Of a stretch of 64,000 bases of DNA, positions 1 through 7,231 are shown piece after piece (within the stretch, counting starts at the first letter, position 1; each line of letters begins with the position of its first letter). A program made the translations under genes and the position numbers. Origin of the DNA: JANMES01 sp038229715 (GTDB lineage: Bacteria; Planctomycetota; Phycisphaerae; Tepidisphaerales; Tepidisphaeraceae); NCBI GenBank assembly GCA_038229715.1, contig JBBROD010000002.1, forward strand, positions 1-64,000, read 5' to 3'. The notes beneath the pieces are model-generated. The model worked only from the letters and a program-made list of their open reading frames with translations, did not search any database and was not told the origin of the DNA.

Positions 1-417
1 CCTGGAGAAATGCTGCGGATGCCCGTCGCGGCGTTTAAGAAAGCGCGGATGGAAAGCAGCGCACTCACACAATTATTGATGCGCTACGCGCTGGTGCTGA
101 TCCAACGCGGGGCCCAAAACGGGGCATGCATTCAGCATCACACAATCGAAGAGCGCATGTGCCGGTGGCTGCTGGAAACAGCGCATCGCAAAGGCGAAGA
201 CAGCTTCGGGCTGACGCAGGAATTTCTCGCCGACATGCTCGGCGTGCGAAGGCAAAGCGTGAACCTGACGGCCCGCCTGCTCCAGCAGGCCAATCTCATC
301 AAGTACCACCGCGGCGAGCTGACAATCATTGACCGGGCGGGATTGGAAGAAGCATCCTGTGAGTGCTTCCGCGTGACCAGTGAAATGTACGAACGCATGA
401 TGCGGCTGCCTAAGTGA
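1..417 (+). CDS. Crp/Fnr-family transcriptional regulator, C-terminal part (5' truncated by window edge)
   Basis: The reading frame is open to the first base, so the N-terminal cyclic-nucleotide-binding-like domain lies outside the window. What remains is the helical connector (about residues 1-45) and a winged-helix HTH_Crp domain. The recognition helix region reads EFLADMLGVRRQSVNLTAR, close to the Crp-family pattern of LA..LG..R..V. The tail is a short wing (LTIIDRAGLEEASC). This subfamily typically binds a promoter palindrome as a dimer. Its ligand cannot be judged without the missing half. The stop overlaps the GTG of the next gene (GTGA), so the two are probably translationally coupled. 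Confidence 0.85.
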   Translation, partial: PGEMLRMPVAAFKKARMESSALTQLLMRYALVLIQRGAQNGACIQHHTIEERMCRWLLETAHRKGEDSFGLTQEFLADMLGVRRQSVNLTARLLQQANLIKYHRGELTIIDRAGLEEASCECFRVTSEMYERMMRLPK

Positions 418-788
418 CGCGACTCGCATTCGCGACCCGGCTCATCACCTCGATGCGAGCGTGCTTCCCGACAAAGGCGAAGAATGGACCGGTTGCAGTG
501 CCATGCACCGCGTGCCGGGCCGGTGCCGTATGCGACAGATGTCTGATCGACGCAATGAAAGCCGGAAACCAGCAGGCGATTGGCGACCTATACGACCGCT
601 ACTCGCCGACCGTGTATGCCGCATGCCTGAAATTATCGAAGGATCAAGCCGCCGCCGACGAACGGCTGGTGGAGGTGTTCTTCAAGCTGTGGGAGATATG
701 TCCGAGCCTGGAGAGCGATTCGAGTCAAATCCTGAGGTGTCTTTTGGCCTTCACGGTAAGAGATGCCGCCCGATCTAACCGTGGGTGA
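414..788 (+). CDS. Sigma-70 region-2-only protein with an N-terminal cysteine pair cluster
   Basis: The GTG start overlaps the stop of the Crp/Fnr gene. Residues about 48-118 resemble ECF sigma-factor region 2 (AGNQQAIGDLYDRYSPTVY, then a helix ending FFKLWEI, then a region-2.4-like LLAFTVRDAARSNRG). The protein then stops, so region 4, which reads the -35 box, is missing. Upstream of sigma-2 is a CTAC-x5-CDRC arrangement that could bind a metal. A normal ECF sigma factor is about 170-190 residues; this one is 124. It could be a decayed sigma factor, or a regulator that binds RNA polymerase without the -35 reader. The role is inferred. A later start is possible. Confidence 0.55.
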   Translation: MTRLAFATRLITSMRACFPTKAKNGPVAVPCTACRAGAVCDRCLIDAMKAGNQQAIGDLYDRYSPTVYAACLKLSKDQAAADERLVEVFFKLWEICPSLESDSSQILRCLLAFTVRDAARSNRG

Positions 789-807
789 TCGGCAGGGGTA
801 CGCATTC

Positions 808-882
808 AAAAAGGGGACATCACTAATTAATTAACTCTTTCGGGCGAATGGTTTCATTGCAAAATAATCGCGTCCCCTTTAT
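808..882. repeat. 75-bp inverted-repeat element with AAAGGGGAC ends
   Basis: The left end AAAAAGGGGAC (808-818) is matched by GTCCCCTTTAT (872-882). Between them lies an AT-rich CACTAATTAATTAA stretch. Short units of this form often accompany REP-associated tyrosine transposases in other bacteria, but no transposase is visible here. It fills most of the gap between the sigma-like gene and the nuclease. Confidence 0.55.
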
Positions 883-957
883 CGCCCCCAACATCACACT
901 TGACCCCAAGCGGGATTCATAGTTGTTTGGTTATACTGCGGCCAGGTGGCCGGCACT

Positions 958-1932
958 TCAAACGCGCACGAGGGCACCGGCTCGCGCGACCCACTTCGTG
1001 ACTTTTGGCGTGTTCGCCAGATACCACTCCCGCAATCCCCGCACGGCATCGAGGCCAGCAACGAATGCATCGACTTGGTCGCCGAACTTCCCGTGATTGT
1101 TGATCACCGGCGTCCGAACCATCATGCCCAAGCTCTTACTCTTGTTGGGATCGAGCGTCATTGAGTCGGCAGCGACATCCGTGGCGATCAACGGACCCAG
1201 TACGCTGCGATGCTCGCCCCAACCTTTGAACAGAAGTTTTGCTCGTCCTTCCTGCCATTGATGGAGAAGCCACACGTACGGCACGCCGTCAGGGATGTCG
1301 ACTGCAAATCCCGAGTCGAATTGAGCGGTTCGAGATTGAGTCGGATTGTTGCCGGCCTTGGTGATTAGTCGAAGTTCCGGATACGCCCGCTTCACCAACT
1401 CGGCGTATCCCTCAAAATTCGCGGACACCGCCGGTATGGACTCGGCGATCCAGCCAGTCTCGCAATGCCGAATAGCCTTCAGCAGCAGCGGGTTGCCTCC
1501 GAGACGATCGTTGATCTCCTCATACGTGACGTGTCCGTCAAACTTCGTGATCGCCGCGCCGATTGAAGTGATGTATCGCTTGGGAGCGACCAAGACGCTG
1601 ACTGCAACGTCAAAGAACTTGCCTGTGACGAGGCCTGAACACTCCTCGCGATACCGCTCCGGCTGCTCATCTTCAAAGTGGTGTCGGACTTTGTTCTCAA
1701 TGAGCACACAGCACCGCTGCTTACCCGCAAGTTCCAACCCGACATCGGTCTGCCCACGAGCGCAGCGGCGACTCGGGCTGCGCGATGCCGAGGCGGTGTC
1801 GAACTGAGGGATGACGGGCTTCTTGTGGTTGAGGCGCCCGCAGAACCATTCGACGAACTCCCGCCGCTCGTTGAATAACGCGACGAGAAGGGCGTCAACT
1901 TGGGCTTCAAGATCGCGGTCGGCCTTCTGCAT
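958..1932 (-). CDS. PD-(D/E)XK nuclease family protein
   Basis: The 324-residue protein carries a PD-(D/E)XK core: D63 in QTDVGLEL, then E79-x-K81 in VLIENKV, followed by EDEQPERYREE, the EQ..RY pattern seen in the PDDEXK_4-type family. These proteins are metal-dependent nucleases, often found singly near mobile or defence genes. The C-terminal half (about residues 170-324) has no motif I recognise. It is a single-gene unit facing away from the preceding genes, flanked by repeats and by a 280-bp gap with no gene, which suggests an accessory gene. The substrate is unknown. Confidence 0.7.
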   Translation of the reverse strand: MQKADRDLEAQVDALLVALFNERREFVEWFCGRLNHKKPVIPQFDTASASRSPSRRCARGQTDVGLELAGKQRCCVLIENKVRHHFEDEQPERYREECSGLVTGKFFDVAVSVLVAPKRYITSIGAAITKFDGHVTYEEINDRLGGNPLLLKAIRHCETGWIAESIPAVSANFEGYAELVKRAYPELRLITKAGNNPTQSRTAQFDSGFAVDIPDGVPYVWLLHQWQEGRAKLLFKGWGEHRSVLGPLIATDVAADSMTLDPNKSKSLGMMVRTPVINNHGKFGDQVDAFVAGLDAVRGLREWYLANTPKVTKWVARAGALVRV

Positions 1933-2213
1933 GGCGGTCGTCTCCGCAGTATAACCAGTATTCTATGGTCCCCGACCAGATAACACATTGCCCCCGGTTA
2001 GACCATTCTTGATCGCAAGACTTTAACGCCATCCCAGTTAAACGCCAGAATCTTCTTGTGTTAGGAAAAGCAATTCGGGTATGTTGTTAGGCAACTGATA
2101 GGGGTCATCATTAAGCTTCTGGGGCAAATAAGGACGCGATTCTTTGTCTTCCCTCCCTGTGAAACCCCCTCACTCCGGCTCTCTTTCGTAGCACCGGGCG
2201 AGGGAGTTGGGCA

Positions 2214-2507
2214 TCATTCTGCGGGAGGGGCGGGCTGGGCCGGTTCGGCCCAGACGCCGCCTTTGGATTGCTGCACTTTTGGCGGGGCGAGCTTCAGGTC
2301 CTGCGTGGTTACCGTTTTGGTGATGGCGTTGGGCGCGGTGCAGATGGCGATCTGCAGTTGCTGGTTCCACAGCTTGGCCTGACGAGATTCGATCTGGTTG
2401 TGGTACTTGCTGATCTGGTAGCCGAGCTCGCGCTTCTGCTCGCGCAGCTGCAGTATCGCGGCGGCGATCAGAACGAAAGAGGTTAGGCAGAGTAAAAGTT
2501 TGAGCAT
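2214..2507 (-). CDS. FtsL-like small membrane/coiled-coil protein
   Basis: With the ATG at 2507 the protein has 97 residues: one membrane helix near the N terminus (MLKLLLCLTSFVLIAAAIL), then a charged heptad-rich stretch (LREQKRELGYQISKYHNQIE), then a Pro/Gln-rich tail. The topology and the position downstream of rsmH match FtsL, which forms the FtsQ-L-B division complex. Sequence similarity in this family is weak, so the name rests on layout. The longer frame opening at 2573 runs through a hairpin repeat and is less likely. Confidence 0.55.
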   Translation of the reverse strand: MLKLLLCLTSFVLIAAAILQLREQKRELGYQISKYHNQIESRQAKLWNQQLQIAICTAPNAITKTVTTQDLKLAPPKVQQSKGGVWAEPAQPAPPAE

Positions 2508-2520
2508 GGGGGCGAAGAGT

Positions 2521-2607
2521 AGGACTGAGGACTTAGGACTGAGGACTGAGTGGAAGACTGGCGACCGAGCCATTCACTCAGTCCTCAGTCCTGGGCCCTC
2601 AGTCCTG
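2521..2607. repeat. AGGACTGAGGACT hairpin repeat, copy 1
   Basis: The left arm (2521-2550) is made of tandem AGGACTGAGGACT-like units and the right arm (2576-2607) is its reverse complement with small differences. It fills the gap between the LysM gene and the FtsL-like gene. The same units form a second hairpin at 3574-3667. Confidence 0.75.
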
Positions 2608-2610
2608 ACT

Positions 2611-3546
2611 TTAGTCGGCTACTGCGACGGCCTTGGTGGGCATCTTTAGACGCATGCCGACGCGGATCAGGTCACCGCCTTTGAGCACTTCCTTGTTCAG
2701 CTCTTTGATCGACGCGACGGCCTGGGGCGTGCCGCACTGGCGGATGGCGATGCCCCAGAGGCTGTTGTCGCCGTCCTTGACGATGTACAGGTTGGCGGTG
2801 GGCGTGCGCTCGGGCCGGTCCGTCGGCGGGGTGCGGTCGGTCGGGCGCGGCGGGGCGATCGGCAGGATCGCAACGCCGGTCGGCGAAGCCGGGCGATCAA
2901 CTGCCGGGGCGGCCGCGGTTGGGATCACGTAGCTTTGGCCGGCGACGATCAGGTTCGGGTTGGCGGCCAGCTTGGGGTTGGCTTTGACGATCGCGTCGCG
3001 ATTGGCTTTGGTGCTGGCGCCCATCGCCTTGAGGGCGATCTTGCTCAGGTTATCGCCGGGCTGGGCGACGTAGGATTTGATCGTCGGCGGGTTGGGCCGG
3101 ACGGGATCGAGCGGATGGAGCGGATTGGTCGGCCCGCCGACACCGACGACTTCTTCGCCGTGCTGACGGGCGGTGTCGATCAGGCCGGGGTTATTGCTCG
3201 GCGGCTGCGGGGCGGGCTGGTGATTGTCGACCACGGGGCCGGGCGGTGTTTGCTCGGTCTGGGCCGGGCCGGTGACGCGGATGTCGCTGGCGGGCCGTTG
3301 GTTATCGAGCTCCGTGCGCGTCGGCACGGGGCCGGGGACGAACGTGTCGGGCACGATGACTTTCTTCACGATAGGGTTGGTCGATTCGCCGGGCGGGACG
3401 ACGGCGTTGTGGCCGGTCCTGGCGGCGAATTCGAGCGGCGCTTGCGCGAGCTCCGTGCGATCGGCCATGTAGTTCGACAGCAGGATGCCGACGGTGATGA
3501 TGAAGGCCAATCCGACCAGAAGACCGATTTTCGTTTCGCGCGTCAT
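2611..3546 (-). CDS. Membrane-anchored protein with two LysM domains
   Basis: The 311-residue protein has an N-terminal membrane helix (GLLVGLAFIITVGILLS), a long Pro/Thr-rich linker (about residues 35-155), and two LysM modules. The first is at about 158-206 (YVAQPGDNLSKIALKAMG...PNLIVAGQSYVIP) and the second at about 253-303 (YIVKDGDNSLWGIAIRQCG). LysM domains bind N-acetylglucosamine polymers, so a periplasmic peptidoglycan-binding role is likely. It lies between rsmH and the FtsL-like gene, where other bacteria place division genes, which suggests a role at the division wall. It could instead be a general envelope protein. Confidence 0.8.
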   Translation of the reverse strand: MTRETKIGLLVGLAFIITVGILLSNYMADRTELAQAPLEFAARTGHNAVVPPGESTNPIVKKVIVPDTFVPGPVPTRTELDNQRPASDIRVTGPAQTEQTPPGPVVDNHQPAPQPPSNNPGLIDTARQHGEEVVGVGGPTNPLHPLDPVRPNPPTIKSYVAQPGDNLSKIALKAMGASTKANRDAIVKANPKLAANPNLIVAGQSYVIPTAAAPAVDRPASPTGVAILPIAPPRPTDRTPPTDRPERTPTANLYIVKDGDNSLWGIAIRQCGTPQAVASIKELNKEVLKGGDLIRVGMRLKMPTKAVAVAD

Positions 3547-3573
3547 GATGATGCCTTCGGCAAGGACTAGAAA

Positions 3574-3667
3574 CTCAGGACTTAGGACTAAGGAATAAGG
3601 ACTTAGAGCGAAGGCGTGGACTTGTTTTCACTAAGTCCTCAGTCCTCAGTCCTTAGTCCTCAGTCCT
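3574..3667. repeat. AGGACTGAGGACT hairpin repeat, copy 2
   Basis: Arms at 3574-3605 and 3630-3667 are built from AGGACTTAGGACT-like units in opposite orientation. The right arm overlaps the 3' end of rsmH and encodes its last residues (GLRTKD) and stop. Confidence 0.75.
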
Positions 3668-4569
3668 ATTCGCTCGGCGATTCGCAATTTCGCGGATCGC
3701 GAGCGTGGATTAGCGGCGATTTCGGAATCCGAGGGGGAGAGGGGCTTTTTCGTCACGAGGGCGAGAAAACCGGTCTGCTCCGCCGACCGAAACGCCTGCT
3801 TTACCGGGCGGTCTTCCATCGAATGAAAACTGATCACTGCGATCCGTCCGCCGGGCTTGAGAAACTTGGGCGCCTGATTCAGCAGGGCGTCCAAGTTTTC
3901 CATTTCCCGGTTCACGGCCATTCGCAGGGCCATGAAAGTACGGGTGGCGGGATCAATTTTCTCCGGGGCTCCACCCCGGGTTCTTGGGATTGCCGACCGA
4001 ACGAGGTCGGCTAACCGCTCTGTGGAATTGATCGGCGAGATGCGGCGGGATTCAACAATCTTTCTTGCGATTCGTCGCGAATAACGCTCCTGTGCAAGAT
4101 TGTATAGGACGTTCGCCAAACGCTCTTCGTCCCAGTGCGCGATCAAATCGGTGGCGGAATTGCGGATGCGCGGATCGATCCGCATATCGAGCGGCATATC
4201 AGCGGAGAAGGACAATCCGTAGTGCGGATCGAACAGCTGGTTGGTGGATAAACCCAGGTCCGCGAGGATGCCGTCGACGTGTTTGATTCCGGCGGTATGA
4301 AGCACGTCGGGCAGCTCGGCGAAGTTGGCGTGAAACAGCCGGGTGGGGCTGGCGGCGTCTTTTAGCCGGGCCTGGGCGAACTCAAGATTGCGGGGATCAA
4401 CGTCGAGCCCGATAAGCAACCCGGTCGGCCCGAGCTGTTCCGCCATTGCTGACGAGTGACCCGCCCGGCCGAGCGTGCAGTCGACGATCGTCTTCCCCGC
4501 CAGTGGGGCGAAGTGGGAAAGGACTTCCGGGAGCATCACCGGATCATGCCCGGAGGTGGAAAGGGTCAT
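3646..4569 (-). CDS. rsmH: 16S rRNA (cytosine(1402)-N(4))-methyltransferase
   Basis: RsmH uses S-adenosylmethionine to methylate C1402 of 16S rRNA. The sequence begins HDPVMLPEVLSHFAP, followed by the SAM-binding TIVDCTLGRAGHSSAM and, near the end, GGRIAVISFHSMEDRPVK, all typical of the family. From ATG 4569 it has 307 residues, matching the usual 300-315. The frame extends upstream to 4812 but that part crosses a mobile element and is not family-like. The final residues and stop lie inside a hairpin repeat. It follows mraZ on the same strand, as in most bacteria, but with more than 1 kb between them. Confidence 0.95.
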   Translation of the reverse strand: MTLSTSGHDPVMLPEVLSHFAPLAGKTIVDCTLGRAGHSSAMAEQLGPTGLLIGLDVDPRNLEFAQARLKDAASPTRLFHANFAELPDVLHTAGIKHVDGILADLGLSTNQLFDPHYGLSFSADMPLDMRIDPRIRNSATDLIAHWDEERLANVLYNLAQERYSRRIARKIVESRRISPINSTERLADLVRSAIPRTRGGAPEKIDPATRTFMALRMAVNREMENLDALLNQAPKFLKPGGRIAVISFHSMEDRPVKQAFRSAEQTGFLALVTKKPLSPSDSEIAANPRSRSAKLRIAERIGLRTKD

Positions 4570-4670
4570 AGTCCGGCGATGGTAGCGATTGCAAAGTGGG
4601 GCGGAAGGACACGAGCCAGTCGCGGCTTCATGAGAACTGACATCGAATTCAAGAACGAACTGCAAATTCG

Positions 4671-4905
4671 GTAGTGGGTCAGTCTGAAATGTTCGGCGTG
4701 TATTCTCCCTCTCCCGGTATTCCGAAGCATAGCGCGCCGACGCCTGTAACTCGTGCGCTATGCGCGCGTTGGGCTGCGGGATAGCAGTAGGACAGGCATT
4801 CCTGCCTGTCACGGCACGCGGTACTTCGCGGGCCGTACGGGCCTGCGCAGATGCGCTCTGTTGCGGAATACCGGGAGAGGGAACGATTCAGACTGACCCA
4901 CTACT
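4671..4905. mobile_element. MITE-like element, copy A (TIR GTAGTGGGTCAGTCTGAAA)
   Basis: The ends GTAGTGGGTCAGTCTGAAA (4671-4689) and its reverse complement ending at 4904 form a near-perfect terminal inverted repeat. Flanking nonamers GCAAATTCG (4662-4670) and CCAAATTCT (4906-4914) match at 7 of 9 positions, consistent with an old 9-bp target duplication. The interior has no transposase. It contains nested palindromes (CTCCCTCTCCCGGTATTCC with its complement at about 4863-4882) and one arm of the GTAGGACAGRCATTCC repeat. It sits directly upstream of rsmH. Confidence 0.75.
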
Positions 4906-5921
4906 CCAAATTCTGGAATCCGATCCCTGATACCCAGATACAATTCATCCCCGATAGGCGTGGATTTGGCATGAAGTAGACTAAAACTGGCCACTTCCAA
5001 AATTCACTTGCGGTTGGTGTTTGTTTGGATACGATTGAGAGGTCGACAACGGCAGCCAACGCGGTCGGCGGCGGAAAAAATCGAAGAGCGAGTGGCAGAC
5101 AGCGAAATCAGCGGATTTCTGAGAATTTCAGGGCGGTTTGTTTCATCGTAGGTTTCCGATTCCATCGGAAAAACATGATAAGCGAGCCGGGCATCCATTC
5201 CCCCCGGTATCAGCGGGGCCCCAATCCATGGGATGACTCGGCCTATCACGCTACGCAGAACAAAACGCGTCTTGTCGCCAACTGCCGGCGGTTTTTGAGG
5301 CCCGATCGAATCCGATCGATTCCAATCGATGAGGCATCACCGTCGCAGTGGCCTGTACCGGGCGAAACGCTACGCTGGTCTACCTAAGGTCGCAGGACGA
5401 TCCGTGTCCTCAACAGCGCGGCCGAAGGTAGAGCTAGCGAGCGAGGTGGAAAGGGGCGGCGGCACAACCCATGTCGAACGCCGCCTCCGGGGAGACGAAA
5501 GCACGTCCGAAGTAATCCGGCTAAAATGAGCCCGAATCACCCACCGCCCCAAAACACCAGGGCATTTGATCGACCGCACTCAGCATCCTGCCGAGCCGAC
5601 TTCGAACCCGATCGCAGAAACGCGGCATCCATGCCACTACGATTTGGGCCAGAACGTACGAAAAGCATCCTTGACAGCGCGTACGTCCTGATCGCCTGCA
5701 AACAACCTTTTTCAGTTTTTTAAATTGCCTTGCCCTAACCGGACATGTCATCTAAGAGTTTTTGATTCAATCCCTTAGCTTTTTCCTGTCCTTCGACCAC
5801 GGGGCCCGAACCCCGATCAATCCTTTTGGCCGAATCGAATCCGCCCGTCCCGAAAACGGCGAATTCTGCTTATGCTACCCACTGCGTAGAAGTGACCTCA
5901 CCGACTGGTCGACTTCCCCGA
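4906..5921. other. 1-kb region without a supportable gene between mraZ and rsmH
   Basis: Short open frames exist on both strands but none shows family motifs, a convincing start or sensible composition. The part from about 5330 to 5530 is GC-rich, with many short self-complementary stretches (for example GGCGGCGG with CGCCGCC at about 5455-5492). That would fit a structured RNA or a long leader. I compared it by eye with tmRNA, RNase P RNA and SRP RNA consensus elements and could not match it. Confidence 0.4.
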
Positions 5922-6401
5922 TTACTGCTTCACGTCGGAAATGCCAACGTTCTGAATGGCGGCTTCCGAGACAACGTCAATTTGGTTTTCGTCGGCGTTT
6001 ATAAACGCATCAAACTCGGCTCGATCCCAGATTTCCAGATGATTGCCACATCCGAACAGGGTGACCTCACTCTTCAAACCGGTCCGCTTTTTCAAACTGT
6101 CTGGAATCAGGATTCGGCCGTTCTTGTCGATTTCAACGCGGTTCGATAACGCAAACGTCACCTGCCGATATACAAGTGTTGCTTTTCCGGGGGCGATTCC
6201 CGCGGGCACTTCTGTGGCCAAACGCTCGTACTCACGCTCGGTGTAAATCCACGCCTTCTTGTTCAAGCCGACGACCAGAAACAGATACTTGCCGTGCTTT
6301 TCGGGGTCCCATAACTCACGGACCGTCGAAGGGATGCTCAAACGCGACTTGATGTCGACGACCAACTCAAATGAACCGACAAAAAGCGGCGTAAGCTGCA
6401 C
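5922..6401 (-). CDS. mraZ: Transcriptional regulator MraZ
   Basis: MraZ is a ring-forming DNA-binding protein of the AbrB/SpoVT fold that controls its own division-cell wall operon. Two repeats are visible: residues about 8-55 (GSFELVVDIKSRLSIPSTVR) and about 80-130 (NRVEIDKNGRILIPDSLKKR), each with the D.kGR..IP signature. At 159 residues the length is normal. GTG repeats spaced 10 bp lie about 50 bp upstream, the expected autoregulatory site. The next gene in the operon sense is rsmH, but only after 1.35 kb. Confidence 0.93.
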   Translation of the reverse strand: MQLTPLFVGSFELVVDIKSRLSIPSTVRELWDPEKHGKYLFLVVGLNKKAWIYTEREYERLATEVPAGIAPGKATLVYRQVTFALSNRVEIDKNGRILIPDSLKKRTGLKSEVTLFGCGNHLEIWDRAEFDAFINADENQIDVVSEAAIQNVGISDVKQ

Positions 6402-6448
6402 CTGTGTCCCACGTCTCGAATCAAGTCATACACTTTGCGTTACTTGGG

Positions 6449-6476
6449 CACACTTTAACCCACTTTAATCCACCGT
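6449..6476 (-). promoter_or_regulatory. Probable MraZ operator (10-bp-spaced GTGG repeats)
   Basis: Read on the minus strand, the sequence is GTGGATTAAA, GTGGGTTAAA, GTGTGCCC: three GTG-initiated units in exact 10-bp register upstream of mraZ. Known MraZ sites are TGGG-type direct repeats separated by 5 bp, a 10-bp period, so spacing and position both fit. The AT-rich stretch just upstream (6480-6525) probably holds the promoter. Confidence 0.6.
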
Positions 6477-6583
6477 CAATCCAAAAAGTTTTTTTTCGAT
6501 AAAATCGCTAAAGATTTTTACAGTGTCGCGCCGACGAGCCGCGTATCGCATCAAAAACGAGATTTGCAGCAGCCGAAATTTAT

Positions 6584-6592
6584 TGTGGATAA
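6584..6592 (-). promoter_or_regulatory. Single DnaA-box match
   Basis: TGTGGATAA is the exact reverse complement of the DnaA box TTATCCACA. It lies in AT-rich DNA between mraZ and the upstream membrane-protein gene. No second good box is nearby, so this could be chance or DnaA control of the mraZ promoter, not an origin. Confidence 0.3.
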
Positions 6593-6604
6593 CTTGTGAA
6601 AAAC

Positions 6605-7231
6605 TCAGATAGTGTCATTTCTTACTGATCTATTTCTCGACTGCATCGCGCGGACAATGATCGCCGCACAGAGGAGAGCGCCGTCTACGATGAACGCGTG
6701 AGATGCGTTATCGCCCTGCAGGGCCGAGAGAATCTGCGTGATCGGGCCGGCCAGCGCGGGGTTGATCGGCGACGAAAACTCCGCCGCGAGATACGCCATC
6801 ACCGCGCCGCCGATGCTCCATGCGATCACGACCACGCGTGAGAAAAACATAAATGTAGTTGTCTTCGATTCGCGCGGTAGCACCGCTAGTGTGATCAGCC
6901 AGACAAATAAGATGCCGCACGAGGAGAGAGTTTCGGATCGCGGAGTGGCCGAGAGAAATGCAGCGGCCCGAAAGAAGGGCAGGCTCGCTAACAAAACCGC
7001 CAATGTCGAGCGCCAGGATCGCATTAGCATCGGCCAAAGCAAAGCCGCAACGCCCGCCTGGGTGACGGCCATGACAACCATCGACAGAGATTCGGGTGGA
7101 TTCAGCCGTTTTGCGGAGAGAGGAACGCCAAAACATCCGATCGCCAGCGCCGCCAGTTGAATCACCAGCCAGACGGCCATCGGTTTGATCAAGGAGGCGT
7201 CGTCGGCGGGTTGGTTGATCGGCGGGTTCAT
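6605..7231 (-). CDS. Multi-pass membrane protein of unknown function
   Basis: The 208-residue protein has about five or six hydrophobic segments (for example AVWLVIQLAALAIGCFGVPL and ILFVWLITLAVLP) and a short basic C terminus. I do not recognise a family. The ATG overlaps the stop of the FtsQ-like gene by 4 bp, so the two are probably made together. The operon partner suggests an envelope or division role, which is inference only. Confidence 0.7.
   Translation of the reverse strand: MNPPINQPADDASLIKPMAVWLVIQLAALAIGCFGVPLSAKRLNPPESLSMVVMAVTQAGVAALLWPMLMRSWRSTLAVLLASLPFFRAAAFLSATPRSETLSSCGILFVWLITLAVLPRESKTTTFMFFSRVVVIAWSIGGAVMAYLAAEFSSPINPALAGPITQILSALQGDNASHAFIVDGALLCAAIIVRAMQSRNRSVRNDTI

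Noticed and set aside
4570..4812. N-terminal 81-residue extension of rsmH
   Set aside because: It would read through the MITE and repeat sequence; the family starts at HDPVMLPEV.
5004..5249. Minus-strand frame of 81 codons between mraZ and rsmH
   Set aside because: No family features, no plausible start site, and the region has overlapping equally weak frames on the other strand.
5250..5760. tmRNA, RNase P RNA or SRP RNA in the mraZ-rsmH gap
   Set aside because: I could not find the expected conserved sequences (tmRNA end and resume codons, RNase P P4 region, SRP GGAAG tetraloop region); left as unassigned.
6480..6604. Replication origin
   Set aside because: Only one DnaA box and no dnaA, dnaN or clear origin neighbourhood.
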